From an uncultured Luminiphilus sp. (GTDB taxonomy: Bacteria; Pseudomonadota; Gammaproteobacteria; Pseudomonadales; Halieaceae): a stretch of DNA of 64,000 bases. Of this stretch, positions 1 through 8,174 are shown piece by piece. The stretch is from NCBI GenBank assembly GCA_943840615.1, contig CALSVI010000006.1:62001-126000 (forward strand), written 5' to 3'. The first letter of the stretch is position 1. The number at the start of each line of letters is the position of its first letter. A program made the position numbers and the translations under genes. The notes beneath the pieces were generated by a model. That model saw only the letters and a program-made list of their open reading frames with translations. It was not told the origin of the DNA and did not search any database.

Positions 1-489
1 GACCAGGACGGCCGGCTGCTCACAGACGCAATGTGGGGCATCTACTACAAACCCGACTTTCACTTTGGCGGCGTGCAGGGTGGAGCGGCCCCGTTTATCG
101 TTGACAAGCCCGCGAGCGAGGTAGCGGTGGACCCCTACGGCCCGGACTCACCGGAATTTGTGGTGGGGCCCGAGTTTGCCGAGATGTGGGTATCGGCGCT
201 CGCCCACTGTCAGCAGCGCTTTTCCGGCACTCTGCCCCACTTTAAAACCGAACCCTCGGGAGGCATTGGCGCATTCACACCCGATAGCTTCCCGATTTTT
301 GACACCATGAAGGAGAACTGTTTTGTCATTGCAGACTCCAATCACGGCTACAAAATGATTGGCGTGGGCGATCTCGTCGCGCAAACCATCTGTGGCAGCA
401 AACCGGATTTGCTCAACCCCTTTCGCTTCTCCCGCTACGCCGAGGGCGATCTTCATCCCGTGTCGAACAGTCCTTTTCCCTGGAGCTAG
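1..489 (+). CDS. FAD-dependent amine oxidase (DAO family), C-terminal part
   Basis: The reading frame is open from base 1, so the 5' end lies outside the window; about 162 residues are visible. They match the C-terminal end of D-amino-acid-oxidase/sarcosine-oxidase-like flavoproteins: a G-x-F-T-P-D-x-F-P-I segment followed by a hydrophobic strand and SNHGYKMIGVGDLVA, which in this fold closes over the FAD before the last helix, then a short tail ending PFPWS. The family oxidises C-N bonds of amino acids or N-methyl amines. A Rieske oxygenase follows 132 bp downstream on the same strand, suggesting a shared role in N-demethylation. Substrate unknown. Confidence 0.8.
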   Translation, partial: DQDGRLLTDAMWGIYYKPDFHFGGVQGGAAPFIVDKPASEVAVDPYGPDSPEFVVGPEFAEMWVSALAHCQQRFSGTLPHFKTEPSGGIGAFTPDSFPIFDTMKENCFVIADSNHGYKMIGVGDLVAQTICGSKPDLLNPFRFSRYAEGDLHPVSNSPFPWS

Positions 490-621
490 TGGGTTGCTTG
501 GCCGCCGCTTTAGGACTGTCCCTGTCACGCGCCGTCGCCTCACTGCATGCTGGCAAGAAAGTGATTTTCCCCGCCCAGACACAGGCGTAGACTTGTGTCA
601 CCTGTTTGCAAGGCGTGACCG

Positions 622-1839
622 ATGACACCAACCGACACGCTCGCTAGCACCGCCCTAAACAGCTCCCACGGGGTGGCAGATCCTGCTATCTCAGAAAGTA
701 CTGCGCTACCCAATCGGGCCTATACGGACCGCGAGGAGTGGTTGCGAGAACGAGATGAGGTCATCTCAAAAACGTGGGCGGGTCTCGGGTTCAGTGACGA
801 TATCGCCGCTCCCGGCGCCGTTTATCCGGTCACTTTTATGGGGCTACCGCTACTCATGGTGCGCGATCAAAATGGCCACGCGCATGTGTTCCACAACGTG
901 TGCCGGCACCGCGGCATGCAGTTGGTGGCCGAGGCCGGCGAAGCGGGACTGATGATTCGCTGCCCCTACCATAAGTGGGGCTATGACCTGAGTGGTCAGC
1001 TTAGGACCACCCCCAATATTGGCGGCATGGGCCTACACGAGGTCGCCGGATTTAGCTGCGCTGATCACGCTCTAGCCGCGGTGCGCTGTGAGGAATCGAT
1101 GGGGATCGTGTTTATTAATCTTTCTGGTGAGGCTTCCTCTCTCGCACAGCACTTAGCACCGCTCATGTCACGCTGGCGAGCGCTTGCTGGCGCTCATTTC
1201 GAACAGCAACTGACCGCTGATTCAGGGGACTTCGGGACGATGGAGCTGCTGCTCGGTAGCAACTATAAGCTCGCCGTCGAGAACTATTGCGAAGCGTACC
1301 ATCTGCCCTTCGTGCATCCGGATCTCAATACCTACTCGCCCCTTGATGCGCACTATAATTTGGTGGTGGAGCCCCTCGCATCCGGTCAGGGAACGCGCGT
1401 CTACGATTTGGCGCGGGGAGACGCTCAGCCCCTTCCTCTCTTTGCAGGCTGGGACCGCGAACGGCTGAAAACCGCTGAGTACCTTTCACTCTATCCCAAT
1501 GTACTTTTGGGCATTCAAGCCGACCACTTCTTTGTCATATTGCTCATGTCTGAGGCGGCCGACCAGACACGCGAGCGACTCCGCTTCTTTTATGCAGACC
1601 GAGAGGCGCTTACTGGCGCGTTCGAAAAGCGACGCCAGAGCCTTCACGAAGCCTGGAGTCTGGTGTTTGCAGAGGACATATCGGTAGTGGAGGGCTTACA
1701 GCATGGCCGAGCGTCTCCCGCTTTCGATGGCGGCCTTTTTACTCCCCTAATGGACGTCCCCACCCACCACTTTCATCAGTGGTTTCTAAAGCGCAAGCAG
1801 CGCAACAGTGATGATGCGGGCATAAAGCGCGGACAATAA
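622..1839 (+). CDS. Rieske non-haem iron oxygenase, alpha subunit type
   Basis: A 405-residue Rieske oxygenase. The [2Fe-2S] ligands are C94/H96 (CRH) and C114/H117 (CPYH); the mononuclear iron site is E224-x2-H227-x4-H232, with the third ligand probably in the later AED segment. Length and layout fit the soluble trimeric group that includes carnitine, glycine-betaine and stachydrine demethylases as well as aromatic hydroxylases. No reductase gene is adjacent. The neighbouring DAO-type flavoprotein supports a quaternary-amine substrate, but aromatic substrates cannot be excluded. ATG at 622 is used; no strong Shine-Dalgarno is evident. Confidence 0.85.
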   Translation: MTPTDTLASTALNSSHGVADPAISESTALPNRAYTDREEWLRERDEVISKTWAGLGFSDDIAAPGAVYPVTFMGLPLLMVRDQNGHAHVFHNVCRHRGMQLVAEAGEAGLMIRCPYHKWGYDLSGQLRTTPNIGGMGLHEVAGFSCADHALAAVRCEESMGIVFINLSGEASSLAQHLAPLMSRWRALAGAHFEQQLTADSGDFGTMELLLGSNYKLAVENYCEAYHLPFVHPDLNTYSPLDAHYNLVVEPLASGQGTRVYDLARGDAQPLPLFAGWDRERLKTAEYLSLYPNVLLGIQADHFFVILLMSEAADQTRERLRFFYADREALTGAFEKRRQSLHEAWSLVFAEDISVVEGLQHGRASPAFDGGLFTPLMDVPTHHFHQWFLKRKQRNSDDAGIKRGQ

Positions 1840-1840
1840 A

Positions 1841-1861
1841 AACCCCGCACGAGGCGGGGTT
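1841..1861 (-). terminator. Rho-independent terminator (best on minus strand)
   Basis: A perfect 8-bp stem (AACCCCGC / GCGGGGTT) with a 5-nt loop. Read on the minus strand it is followed by a TTTTTAT tract, so it can end the lipoprotein transcript coming from 2742. On the plus strand it lies 1 bp after the Rieske gene stop and may also work there, though its T-tract is weak. Confidence 0.75.
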
Positions 1862-1977
1862 CGTAACGCGATCCTGCGATTACCCTATCTGCGTGACCCG
1901 TGCGCTCACCCCGAAGCTAAACCGATACGGTCGAACCTCGGCGTGATCGTCTGTGGCCTGGTTCTTACCTTCAGGCT

Positions 1978-2742
1978 TTATCGCCGAATAGCCGTCGCAA
2001 CAAAGGCATAGTTCTCGCATGCCAGCATCGCATCCCATTGGGCTGCTAAATCAGAACCGGTCCAGCCGTCAGTACCGGCCTGCATTGCCGCTTCATCTGC
2101 GAACAGGTCTAACCACACCACATCAGCATCATCCTGCTCAAACTGCGGCTCCATGATGTAATAACCGTAGCCCGCATCGCTACCCTCCGCCAACCAGGCG
2201 TCGTACTCGGCACGGAACGTATTGAAGGCTGCGTCGTCAAAGCCCTCATTGAGCTTGCAGAAGCTAAAGTTTGGCAAGAAAGTGCCGCCGGCCGGAACAC
2301 TGGCTAAATTACTGTCCCACCCGCCAACAGGCTTGAAGCTGAAAACGTTCTCAGCCTGATAAGAGAGTGCGCCATCCAGTTCCGCGTTCCAGTCGTCTAC
2401 CTGATTGGCGTTCCAGTCTGCCCAGCCCGCTTCACGCGCCTCACTAGAGGGCCACAGCAGCACCCAGATCAGGTCATAGTCATCGGTTTCGAATTGAGGC
2501 TTGAGGACATTTGCGTCCATGTCATAGCCGCCGGCATCGATCCGGGCATTCCACCGCGCAATGATGTCAGCGAGTTGCTCATCCGTCATATCGGGTGCTG
2601 CGGTGTTCCAGACGTAGTCCACGATCACATCATTGGCTGGCGCACTGGCCTCAGCGGGCGCAGCTGGCTCGGCAGCCTCTTCGGTCTGACCACAGCCCAC
2701 CAAGAGCGCGGCAAATGCCATTAGAGATAGTAAAGTTTTCAT
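1978..2742 (-). CDS. Lipoprotein with two tandem W/N-rich repeats
   Basis: A 254-residue putative lipoprotein of unrecognised family. Start at 2742 is chosen because a GGGGGA ribosome site precedes it and the protein then begins with a lipoprotein signal ending in the lipobox LVGC. A Glu/Ala/Pro-rich linker follows. The rest is an internal duplication: each half has a helix with D/RWN, a PQFE-x-DD segment, a hydrophobic strand with W, then a helix containing W-(N/D). Such repeats resemble duplicated dimeric alpha-beta barrels, but this is inference. The secreted protein at 39020-39781 has the same layout and appears to be a paralogue. Confidence 0.75.
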   Translation of the reverse strand: MKTLLSLMAFAALLVGCGQTEEAAEPAAPAEASAPANDVIVDYVWNTAAPDMTDEQLADIIARWNARIDAGGYDMDANVLKPQFETDDYDLIWVLLWPSSEAREAGWADWNANQVDDWNAELDGALSYQAENVFSFKPVGGWDSNLASVPAGGTFLPNFSFCKLNEGFDDAAFNTFRAEYDAWLAEGSDAGYGYYIMEPQFEQDDADVVWLDLFADEAAMQAGTDGWTGSDLAAQWDAMLACENYAFVATAIRR

Positions 2743-2904
2743 ATTTCCCCCTTGTTGTTGTAAACGATCATCCTGCTCGGCTGAGTACAACAGGTACACC
2801 GGGCCACCTCAAATGCCGACGCGCACCAGTTTGGTGCCCGGCCGGCCAGAGCTCACGCGAAGACAGGCGCCCACTTTGTCACGGGTGATGGGTGAGATCC
2901 GTTA

Positions 2905-3672
2905 TTACATCCGTGGATGCTGGCTCACCGTGCCCCCCTCCACCGCGTACTGACCACCGGTACAGAAGCTCGCTTCATCTGAAGCGAGGAAGACCGCCAT
3001 AGCCGCAACCTCTTCCACCGTGCCCATTCGATTCAAAGGCGACATCCGCTTACACGCCTCTTCAACCTCGGGCATTTGTTCAATCGCGGTTTTCAAAATA
3101 GCAGTGAGCGTGGCTCCCGGATGGATTGAGTTGCAGCGAATATTGAATCCCTCGTTAGCGCAGTGCACCGCAACCGACTTCGTGAGGCCCACGACGCCCG
3201 CTTTTGACGTCGTGTAGGCCACATCGGGAATCGCAAGATACGAGGTCGAAGATGCCGTGTTGATAATTGATCCAACCGGCCCGCCCGGGTTATCCCGCAT
3301 CAGCGAGATCGCCGTCTGACACCCCAACATCACTCCGGTCAGATTGACATTCATCAACCGCTGCCAAGCCTCAACGGTAACCGCGGTGATATCAAGGTTA
3401 CTGACGATACCGGCGTTGTTGACCATAATGTCCAAACCCCCGAAATCGGCCTTGGCTTTTGATTCTAGCGCCTGCCAACTCTCGGTTGAGGTCACATCCA
3501 GCGCGACAAATTCGGCGCCGCACTCAGCGGCAATCGCCGTGCCGTTAGCCTCGTCCAGATCGGCCAACAAGACGTGAGCACCCTCGCGACAAAAACGCCT
3601 GACAATGCCCTCGCCAATACCTGACGCGCCCCCCGTCACCACCGCGACTTTCTTCAACAATCGGTCACTCAT
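2905..3672 (-). CDS. Short-chain dehydrogenase/reductase
   Basis: A classical SDR of about 255 residues. Visible motifs are the N-terminal TGGASGIG nucleotide-binding loop, NNAG, the catalytic Ser in NTASS, and Y-x3-K in YTTSK, followed by N-x-I-HPG. A conserved C-terminal GG-x-Y-x-VEGG segment is present. Family members use NAD(P)H to interconvert alcohols and ketones; the substrate cannot be read from sequence. ATG at 3672 gives a normal N-terminus; a GTG at 3681 has better spacing to an upstream AGGA and is an alternative. It stands alone. Confidence 0.85.
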   Translation of the reverse strand: MSDRLLKKVAVVTGGASGIGEGIVRRFCREGAHVLLADLDEANGTAIAAECGAEFVALDVTSTESWQALESKAKADFGGLDIMVNNAGIVSNLDITAVTVEAWQRLMNVNLTGVMLGCQTAISLMRDNPGGPVGSIINTASSTSYLAIPDVAYTTSKAGVVGLTKSVAVHCANEGFNIRCNSIHPGATLTAILKTAIEQMPEVEEACKRMSPLNRMGTVEEVAAMAVFLASDEASFCTGGQYAVEGGTVSQHPRM

Positions 3673-3801
3673 ACTCTTCACTCTATTTTCCTGCCCGCCC
3701 AGATTAGCACTGGTCAGCTCCCGCGCCGCAACAGGCACTCGCTTGGAACGCCTGATACATTAAGAGTCTGGTTGACTCAATCCGCCGAAGGAATCGACGC
3801 C

Positions 3802-4156
3802 ATGCCCTCGCCGACACTCATCGAGCTTTTTCGTTATCCGGTTAAATCTATGATGGGCGAGTCACTGACTGCCGCCGAAGCGACCGAGGCGGGAGTACAC
3901 GGAGATCGCGCCTGGGCAGCATCTATTCCCAGAACAGCTTTGGGTGGGCGCGACCCTCTCGGTCGGCAGCGTCACACTGAAAATTGAGTCCACCTGCCCT
4001 CGATGCTCGATGACAACTCACGGCTTTGACGACTTACCGCGGGATACTCGAGTGATGCGCCAATTGGTGGGTCACAGCGAAGGGAATTTAGGGGTTTACG
4101 CGTCTGTGCAAAAAGCGGGGTCGCTGATGGTCAATGATGCGATTGAGGTGATCTAG
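3802..4156 (+). pseudogene. MOSC-domain protein remnant (internal deletion)
   Basis: The N-terminal frame from ATG 3802 encodes the start of a MOSC protein (RYPVKSM-x-GE ... GDRAWA) and then runs out of frame. A second frame, joined near 3920-3945, carries the typical MOSC end: LWVGATLSVG, CPRC-(S)-MTT, and GN-x-GVYA. Roughly the middle half of a usual 210-280 residue protein is missing and the two parts are in different frames, so this is a decayed gene and not a one-base error. Intact members are molybdenum-cofactor-binding sulfurase-like proteins. Confidence 0.8.
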
Positions 4157-4160
4157 CGCC

Positions 4161-4436
4161 TCAGCGCCGTCCGTGATCGTCCCAGCGGTGCACAGTAAGG
4201 GCCGACACACCAATCAGACGCGCTGCTTCGCTCAATGTACAGCCCTGCTCGATGTAGGAGTGCAATGCCTTCAACCTGCGCTCATGCGCCAAATCATAGA
4301 TTTGTGCAGGCGTGCGAGACCCTAGGCCCTCAGGCGGAGCCTCCGGACGCTTTGTTTTTAGGGGTGCTCGCTTCAACGAACTGCCGGTGTCAACCGGGAA
4401 GTAACTGGAACCAAAGATCACTGGACAGACCTGCAT
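4161..4436 (-). CDS. Small helix-turn-helix protein
   Basis: A 91-residue basic protein with a C-terminal helix-turn-helix: a helix, then CTLSEAARLIGVSALTVHRW, typical of resolvase/MerR-like DNA-binding helices. The N-terminal 45 residues are Pro/Lys/Arg-rich and probably disordered. An AAGGA site lies about 8 nt before the ATG. It faces the MOSC remnant, ending 4 bp after it. Role is probably DNA binding; no target can be named. A family label beyond HTH is not supported. Confidence 0.6.
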   Translation of the reverse strand: MQVCPVIFGSSYFPVDTGSSLKRAPLKTKRPEAPPEGLGSRTPAQIYDLAHERRLKALHSYIEQGCTLSEAARLIGVSALTVHRWDDHGRR

Positions 4437-4551
4437 GAGATTTGTCCTTTTTACTCACGAGGTCCGAAAGCGGATCAAACAAAACCTGGACAAGCGATCC
4501 TTTGTTGCCCCAACAGCGACCGGGGTACGCTCTTTATTCGGCTGCGGCGGC

Positions 4552-4761
4552 TTACTCTTCATATACGGCAACAATCAAGTCACTCACCGCCCAAACTTCT
4601 TCTTTGGTCGCCTGAATGTCGTCGTTGTTTGTCTGCACCGCCGAATAGATATAGTTCAGCGTGCGCTCAATCTCTTTGAGCTCGCTTTGCTGAAACAGGA
4701 TAACCGCTACCAAAGCGAGCAGAACGGCATTGGCTTTTACAAACTGGATCACGGAGTTCAT
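4552..4761 (-). CDS. Small single-pass membrane protein with coiled coil
   Basis: A 69-residue protein: an N-terminal transmembrane helix (about residues 9-24, VKANAVLLALVAVILF) followed by a charged helical segment with heptad-like spacing (ELKEIERTLNYI and onward), ending in a short hydrophobic patch. A GAGGGA ribosome site precedes the ATG. No family recognised. An antisense frame over the same bases is not credible as a gene. Probably an inner-membrane accessory protein. Confidence 0.5.
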   Translation of the reverse strand: MNSVIQFVKANAVLLALVAVILFQQSELKEIERTLNYIYSAVQTNNDDIQATKEEVWAVSDLIVAVYEE

Positions 4762-4851
4762 ATCTTCATTCCCTCGAACACATTGCGGACCGCGTCAGTT
4801 TAGCGGTCCAAGGCAACGGAATCGCTAGCGAAAAGTGTCAATCCTCAAAAA

Positions 4852-4874
4852 AAACCCCGCAGATCGCGGGGTTT
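4852..4874 (-). terminator. Rho-independent terminator
   Basis: A perfect 9-bp stem (AAACCCCGC / GCGGGGTTT) with a 5-nt loop; on the minus strand it is followed by a run of eight T. It lies 27 bp past the stop of the small ORF at 4901-5050 and would end a transcript coming from tRNA-Gly and that ORF. Confidence 0.8.
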
Positions 4875-4900
4875 CGTTTGCACTGACTATCGCGTTGCCA

Positions 4901-5050
4901 TCAGAGCTTTTTATCAAGACACTTGAAAAGCTTGTCGTCCTGCTCGTCCACCCAGTTGTCAACCTGATCGTCTGTTGGCGTACCGCCGTGCTTCTTGATC
5001 ATCGCTTGCGCTGATTTCATGGCTGCAGAATCTGCCTTGCAAGCTTTCAT
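4901..5050 (-). CDS. Small hypothetical protein (49 aa) downstream of tRNA-Gly
   Basis: A short ORF lying 31 bp past the tRNA-Gly 3' end and followed by a strong terminator. The predicted peptide is Lys/Asp-rich with two Cys, an AMKSAQAMIKKHGG helix and a VDNWVDEQDDKLFKC helix, and looks like real protein and not random translation. No convincing ribosome site is seen before the ATG, and the frame continues open upstream towards the tRNA, so the start is uncertain. No family recognised; it could also be the 3' remnant of a longer gene. Confidence 0.4.
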   Translation of the reverse strand: MKACKADSAAMKSAQAMIKKHGGTPTDDQVDNWVDEQDDKLFKCLDKKL

Positions 5051-5081
5051 CGCGGCTATCAGATCATGCGCGCCGTTGAAC

Positions 5082-5155
5082 TGGAGCGGGTGATGGGAAT
5101 CGAACCCACGTTTAAAGCTTGGGAAGCTCTCGTTCTACCATTGAACTACACCCGC
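5082..5155 (-). tRNA. tRNA-Gly (anticodon CCC)
   Basis: Folds as a standard cloverleaf on the minus strand: acceptor GCGGGTG/CACCCGC, D-arm GTTC/GAAC, anticodon stem AGAGC/GCTTT with loop TTCCCAA (anticodon CCC), T-loop TTCGATT, discriminator T and an encoded CCA end. Length is 74 nt. It reads GGG glycine codons. Confidence 0.95.
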
Positions 5156-5163
5156 GGGTTGAC

Positions 5164-6157
5164 TCAGCCGTCGAGCATAAACTCCTGTACCCAACCCTCT
5201 GCTTCGGCCCCTTGGATCAAAAGGTATCCGTCTTCGGCATCACCCATAAAGACAACCTCCTCGCCCTTTTTAAGCTTAGTGACCACATCCGCACCCCGTT
5301 CCGGACCTTCCAGGACCTTCACGTTATCGAGTTTAGCGCTGAGCACCGCACCGGGTCGGTAGTTTACCGCTTGCAAAGACGCAGCTGCGTTCTGCTCAGC
5401 CACTGCCGAGGTCGACTCGAGTAACGACGGGTTATTGCGAACATCGCGGACAATATTGTTGTAGTTATCCAGTAACGCCGCCGCGACAATCTTTCCCTTC
5501 GTCGGTGCTGGTATAGGCACCACCGCCAATCGCGCCCAGCACCCCGCCGAATGCCCAGTCCGCCTTCTTGTAGGTACCGCTGGCCGCTGCGACCTGAATG
5601 GTTGAGCGAGTGTCTGCCATAGTCAGTGTCGTTTGCGCTTCCTGAAACTTTACCCCGCCGGCTACCGCGCCCACGAGTGAGCCTATTCCGCCGAACAGCG
5701 AGCCCACTGCAGCACCCACGCCAGCGCCACCGGCGTTACTGTCCTTAAAGATCACATCAGGAGTCATGACAAAATCTGCCGTGACCATCTGTCCACCCCC
5801 CATATTCGCGTCCTGCTGCAACATCCCCGACTCGGACAGACTCCGCTCCTGCTGAATATTGCGCATGGCGCGGCCCCGCTCAACCACCTGGAAACAGTTC
5901 GAGTTTTGTATGTACTGGCGGAGCAAGCTGGTGGGGGGCGGCAGGTTATACCGCGACAGCGCCATGATCACATGGCTCTGCGGTTCGGCGACCGCAATAG
6001 TGCCCTTGGGGCTATCGCACTGCTCTAGCACGGCCTCTTCATCAGCCAAGGCAATGGATGAAATCAGTACCAGTAAGATCATCGCCAGTGCGGTGCGCAC
6101 TGCTCGATTAGACACCGCGAGTGCGGACCACCCGCGCGAAATGGAAGACGCTTCCAT
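5164..6157 (-). CDS. CsgG-like secreted protein with C-terminal SH3 domain (frameshifted)
   Basis: Two overlapping frames make one protein of about 330 residues. The first part has a signal peptide (cleavage after SSIALA) and a CsgG-family core, recognised by CFQVVERGRAMRNIQQE and the following LSESG, then a Gly-rich membrane-like stretch. The second part carries a bacterial SH3-like domain (VKVLEG ... GYLLIQG ... GWVQEF). They join at the TTTCCC run at 5492-5497 (GGGAAA on the coding strand), where removing one base restores the frame. The start at 6157 has an AGGGGG site six bases upstream. CsgG-like proteins act at the outer membrane or periplasm; the exact role is unknown. Confidence 0.7.
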
Positions 6158-6346
6158 CAGATACCCCCTTTCTTCTCTTATGTTAGGGACATTTGAGTGT
6201 ACGCCCATCAATCTCCGTAAACCAATGAGCGCGCAAAGGTACCTGCCAGCTTGCTCTGCGGCCGCTATCGGATCGAAAAACCGCGCATCAAGCGACTACT
6301 CTGGCGCATGAACCCACCGACCCGGGGCACTCTGTAGCTCCGTGGG

Positions 6347-6826
6347 CTAGCCCAGATCCAACGCTTTTAGCGTAGTCAGCAGCTCAGTGTGATGATCTTT
6401 GGTCTTGAACTTGTCCATTATCGCCTTCAGCTTTCCATCCTTCCCGATGATAAAAGTCGTGCGTAGGATGCCGTCGAACTCTCTCCCCATGAACTTTTTC
6501 GGGCCCCAGGCGCCGTATTTGTCCGCCGTTGCATGATCCTCGTCGCTCAGCAGCTGAAAATTCAGTCCATCGCGCTCGACAAACTTGGCAAGCTTGGTCA
6601 CCGGATCGGGACTGATGCCCAGCACAACCGTGCCTAGCCCTTTCAGAGCCTTAGCGGCATCTCGCAGCCCCTGAGCCTGAATGGTGCACCCGGGCGTCAT
6701 TGCCCTTGGGTAAAAGTAGACCACTACCGCCGCCTTGTCCTTGAACTCAGCAAGGGTCACCGTCTTGCCGCAGTGGTCCTGCAACGAAAACTTGGGCGCC
6801 AGATTGCCCACCTTGGGAAACGCCAT
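6347..6826 (-). CDS. bcp: Peroxiredoxin of the Bcp/PrxQ family (1-Cys form)
   Basis: A 159-residue thiol peroxidase that reduces hydroperoxides in the cytoplasm. The family signature APKFSLQD, the active-site TPGCT (peroxidatic C47), the LLSDEDH segment and the FMGREFDGI loop match E. coli Bcp closely. The resolving Cys expected five residues later is Gln52, so this enzyme should work by a 1-Cys mechanism with an external thiol. ATG 6826 is preceded by GGAGG seven bases upstream. It is last in line after the moa/Nudix genes, with an 82-bp gap. Confidence 0.9.
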   Translation of the reverse strand: MAFPKVGNLAPKFSLQDHCGKTVTLAEFKDKAAVVVYFYPRAMTPGCTIQAQGLRDAAKALKGLGTVVLGISPDPVTKLAKFVERDGLNFQLLSDEDHATADKYGAWGPKKFMGREFDGILRTTFIIGKDGKLKAIMDKFKTKDHHTELLTTLKALDLG

Positions 6827-6908
6827 GTCGGCCTCCGTATCAGTCAAATGAGATTAGGTGTGGTACGTCACCGAGAGGCGCGAAGATCAGCCGCTACAGC
6901 CCTCGCCC

Positions 6909-7448
6909 TTACCGACGAGGATACTCGATCTCCGTATTGCGAATCGGGTACTGCCCGCTCACCCTGTCGTCCAGAAATTCCTGCAGTATCTCGCTGACGA
7001 CGGGAAAGGCGAGTTCATCCCAGGGGATATCGTCCTGGCTGAACAACGCGCTCTCTAATGACTCTGGCCCTATGCCAAAAACATCGTTTTCGATTTGGCA
7101 GCGATAAAACAAATAAACCTGGCTGATGTAGGGCACATCAAAGATGCGATAAAGCTCAAGGTTAACGGCTTTGGCCGCGGCTTCTTCCCAGGTCTCACGC
7201 GCAGCGCCCGCTGCCGAGGTTTCTCCGTTCTCCATAAACCCGGCAGGCAGCGTCCACTTACCATAGCGCGGCTCGATCGCACGTTTGCACAGCAGAATCT
7301 GGTCGCCCACCGTCGGGAGGCATCCCACGATGACTTTCGGATTCACGTAGTGAATCGCGCCGCAGTTCTGGCAAACGTGACGCTCACGGTCATCGTCTTC
7401 GGGGATCTGTAACGTGACGGGACCGCCACAGACACTACAAAACTTCAT
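6909..7448 (-). CDS. Nudix hydrolase with N-terminal zinc ribbon
   Basis: A 179-residue protein beginning with a four-Cys zinc ribbon (C-x2-C ... C-x2-C) and continuing into a Nudix domain with the box G-F-M-E-N-G-E ... RETWEE. This is the layout of NadC/YjaD-like NUDIX proteins that hydrolyse nucleoside-diphosphate-linked compounds such as NADH or ADP-ribose. The ATG overlaps the moaE stop codon (ATGA) and has a GGAGG site within moaE, so it is translationally coupled to the molybdopterin operon. Substrate not determinable. Confidence 0.85.
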   Translation of the reverse strand: MKFCSVCGGPVTLQIPEDDDRERHVCQNCGAIHYVNPKVIVGCLPTVGDQILLCKRAIEPRYGKWTLPAGFMENGETSAAGAARETWEEAAAKAVNLELYRIFDVPYISQVYLFYRCQIENDVFGIGPESLESALFSQDDIPWDELAFPVVSEILQEFLDDRVSGQYPIRNTEIEYPRR

Positions 7449-7906
7449 TCCACCTCCACAGACTGCCATCGTGCCCGACGTGCAGTGTCACTGTCGCGGC
7501 TGGCCACCCATTGCTCGCCCGTTAGGCGCTGCTCCCGCTTCCAAAATGGTGCGTCGGTTTTTAGGCTATCCATCATGAATTCGCACGCACTTATCGCTTC
7601 ACCCCGATGATCGGCCACCGCTCCCACCCATACAATCGTCTCCGACACCCCCAAAGCGCCATAGCGATGCACGATCCGCCACTGGCTGAGTTGAAAGCGT
7701 TCAGCAGCAGAATGTCCCAACTCGTCGAGGACTTTCTGCGCCATCTCGGGATAGTGCTCAAGCGCCAGCTCGGTGACCGCCTGCTGATCGGTGTGATCGC
7801 GCACGTATCCGGTGAAGGTGGCCACGGCAGCACCCGGCGCATCGCCCACAAGACGCGCATACTCAGTGGCGACATCGATGGCTTCGGCTTGCAAGGAGAC
7901 CGACAC
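7445..7906 (-). CDS. moaE: Molybdopterin synthase catalytic subunit MoaE
   Basis: A 153-residue MoaE. It converts precursor Z (cPMP) to molybdopterin using MoaD thiocarboxylate. Family signs are the AVATFTGYVRD start, the LEHYP strand, the RYG-LGVSE segment and the active-site KTDAPFWKRE with both catalytic lysines. GTG at 7906 is the start, one base after the moaD stop. Forms an operon moaC-moaD-moaE-nudix. moaA is not in the window. Confidence 0.95.
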   Translation of the reverse strand: MSVSLQAEAIDVATEYARLVGDAPGAAVATFTGYVRDHTDQQAVTELALEHYPEMAQKVLDELGHSAAERFQLSQWRIVHRYGALGVSETIVWVGAVADHRGEAISACEFMMDSLKTDAPFWKREQRLTGEQWVASRDSDTARRARWQSVEVE

Positions 7907-7907
7907 G

Positions 7908-8174
7908 CTATCCCCCTGTCATCGGCGGGAAAAACGCGAGCTCGTCGCCCTCGGAAACCAGTGCATCGGTAAAAACCACCTTGTGGTTGAGCGCGTGCAC
8001 CACGTTAGGCTGGTTGAGCGCGTCACGCCAGGCGGCGCCGCGCTTTGATAGCATTGCCTTAATCGCCGCAACATCGAGTTCGCTCGACGCGGGCTCCATC
8101 CCAACGAGATCCAGCTCGAACTCGCTCTCACCCAGTGCTTCGCGAAGTGCAGAAAAAAGCTTAATCGTGATACT
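7908..8174 (-). CDS. moaD: Molybdopterin synthase sulfur carrier MoaD
   Basis: An 88-residue beta-grasp protein ending in the required Gly-Gly (PPMTGG), which is adenylated and thiocarboxylated to feed sulfur to MoaE. GTG at 8174, with GGAG nine bases upstream, is preferred to the longer frame because the protein then starts directly with the [11 protein letters not shown] strand. The gene overlaps the moaC end by 14 nt and is followed at once by moaE. Confidence 0.93.
   Translation of the reverse strand, partial: SITIKLFSALREALGESEFELDLVGMEPASSELDVAAIKAMLSKRGAAWRDALNQPNVVHALNHKVVFTDALVSEGDELAFFPPMTGG

Noticed and set aside
4435..4803. 122-codon plus-strand ORF over the small membrane protein
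   Set aside because: It is antisense to the 4552-4761 gene, has unlike composition and no ribosome site.
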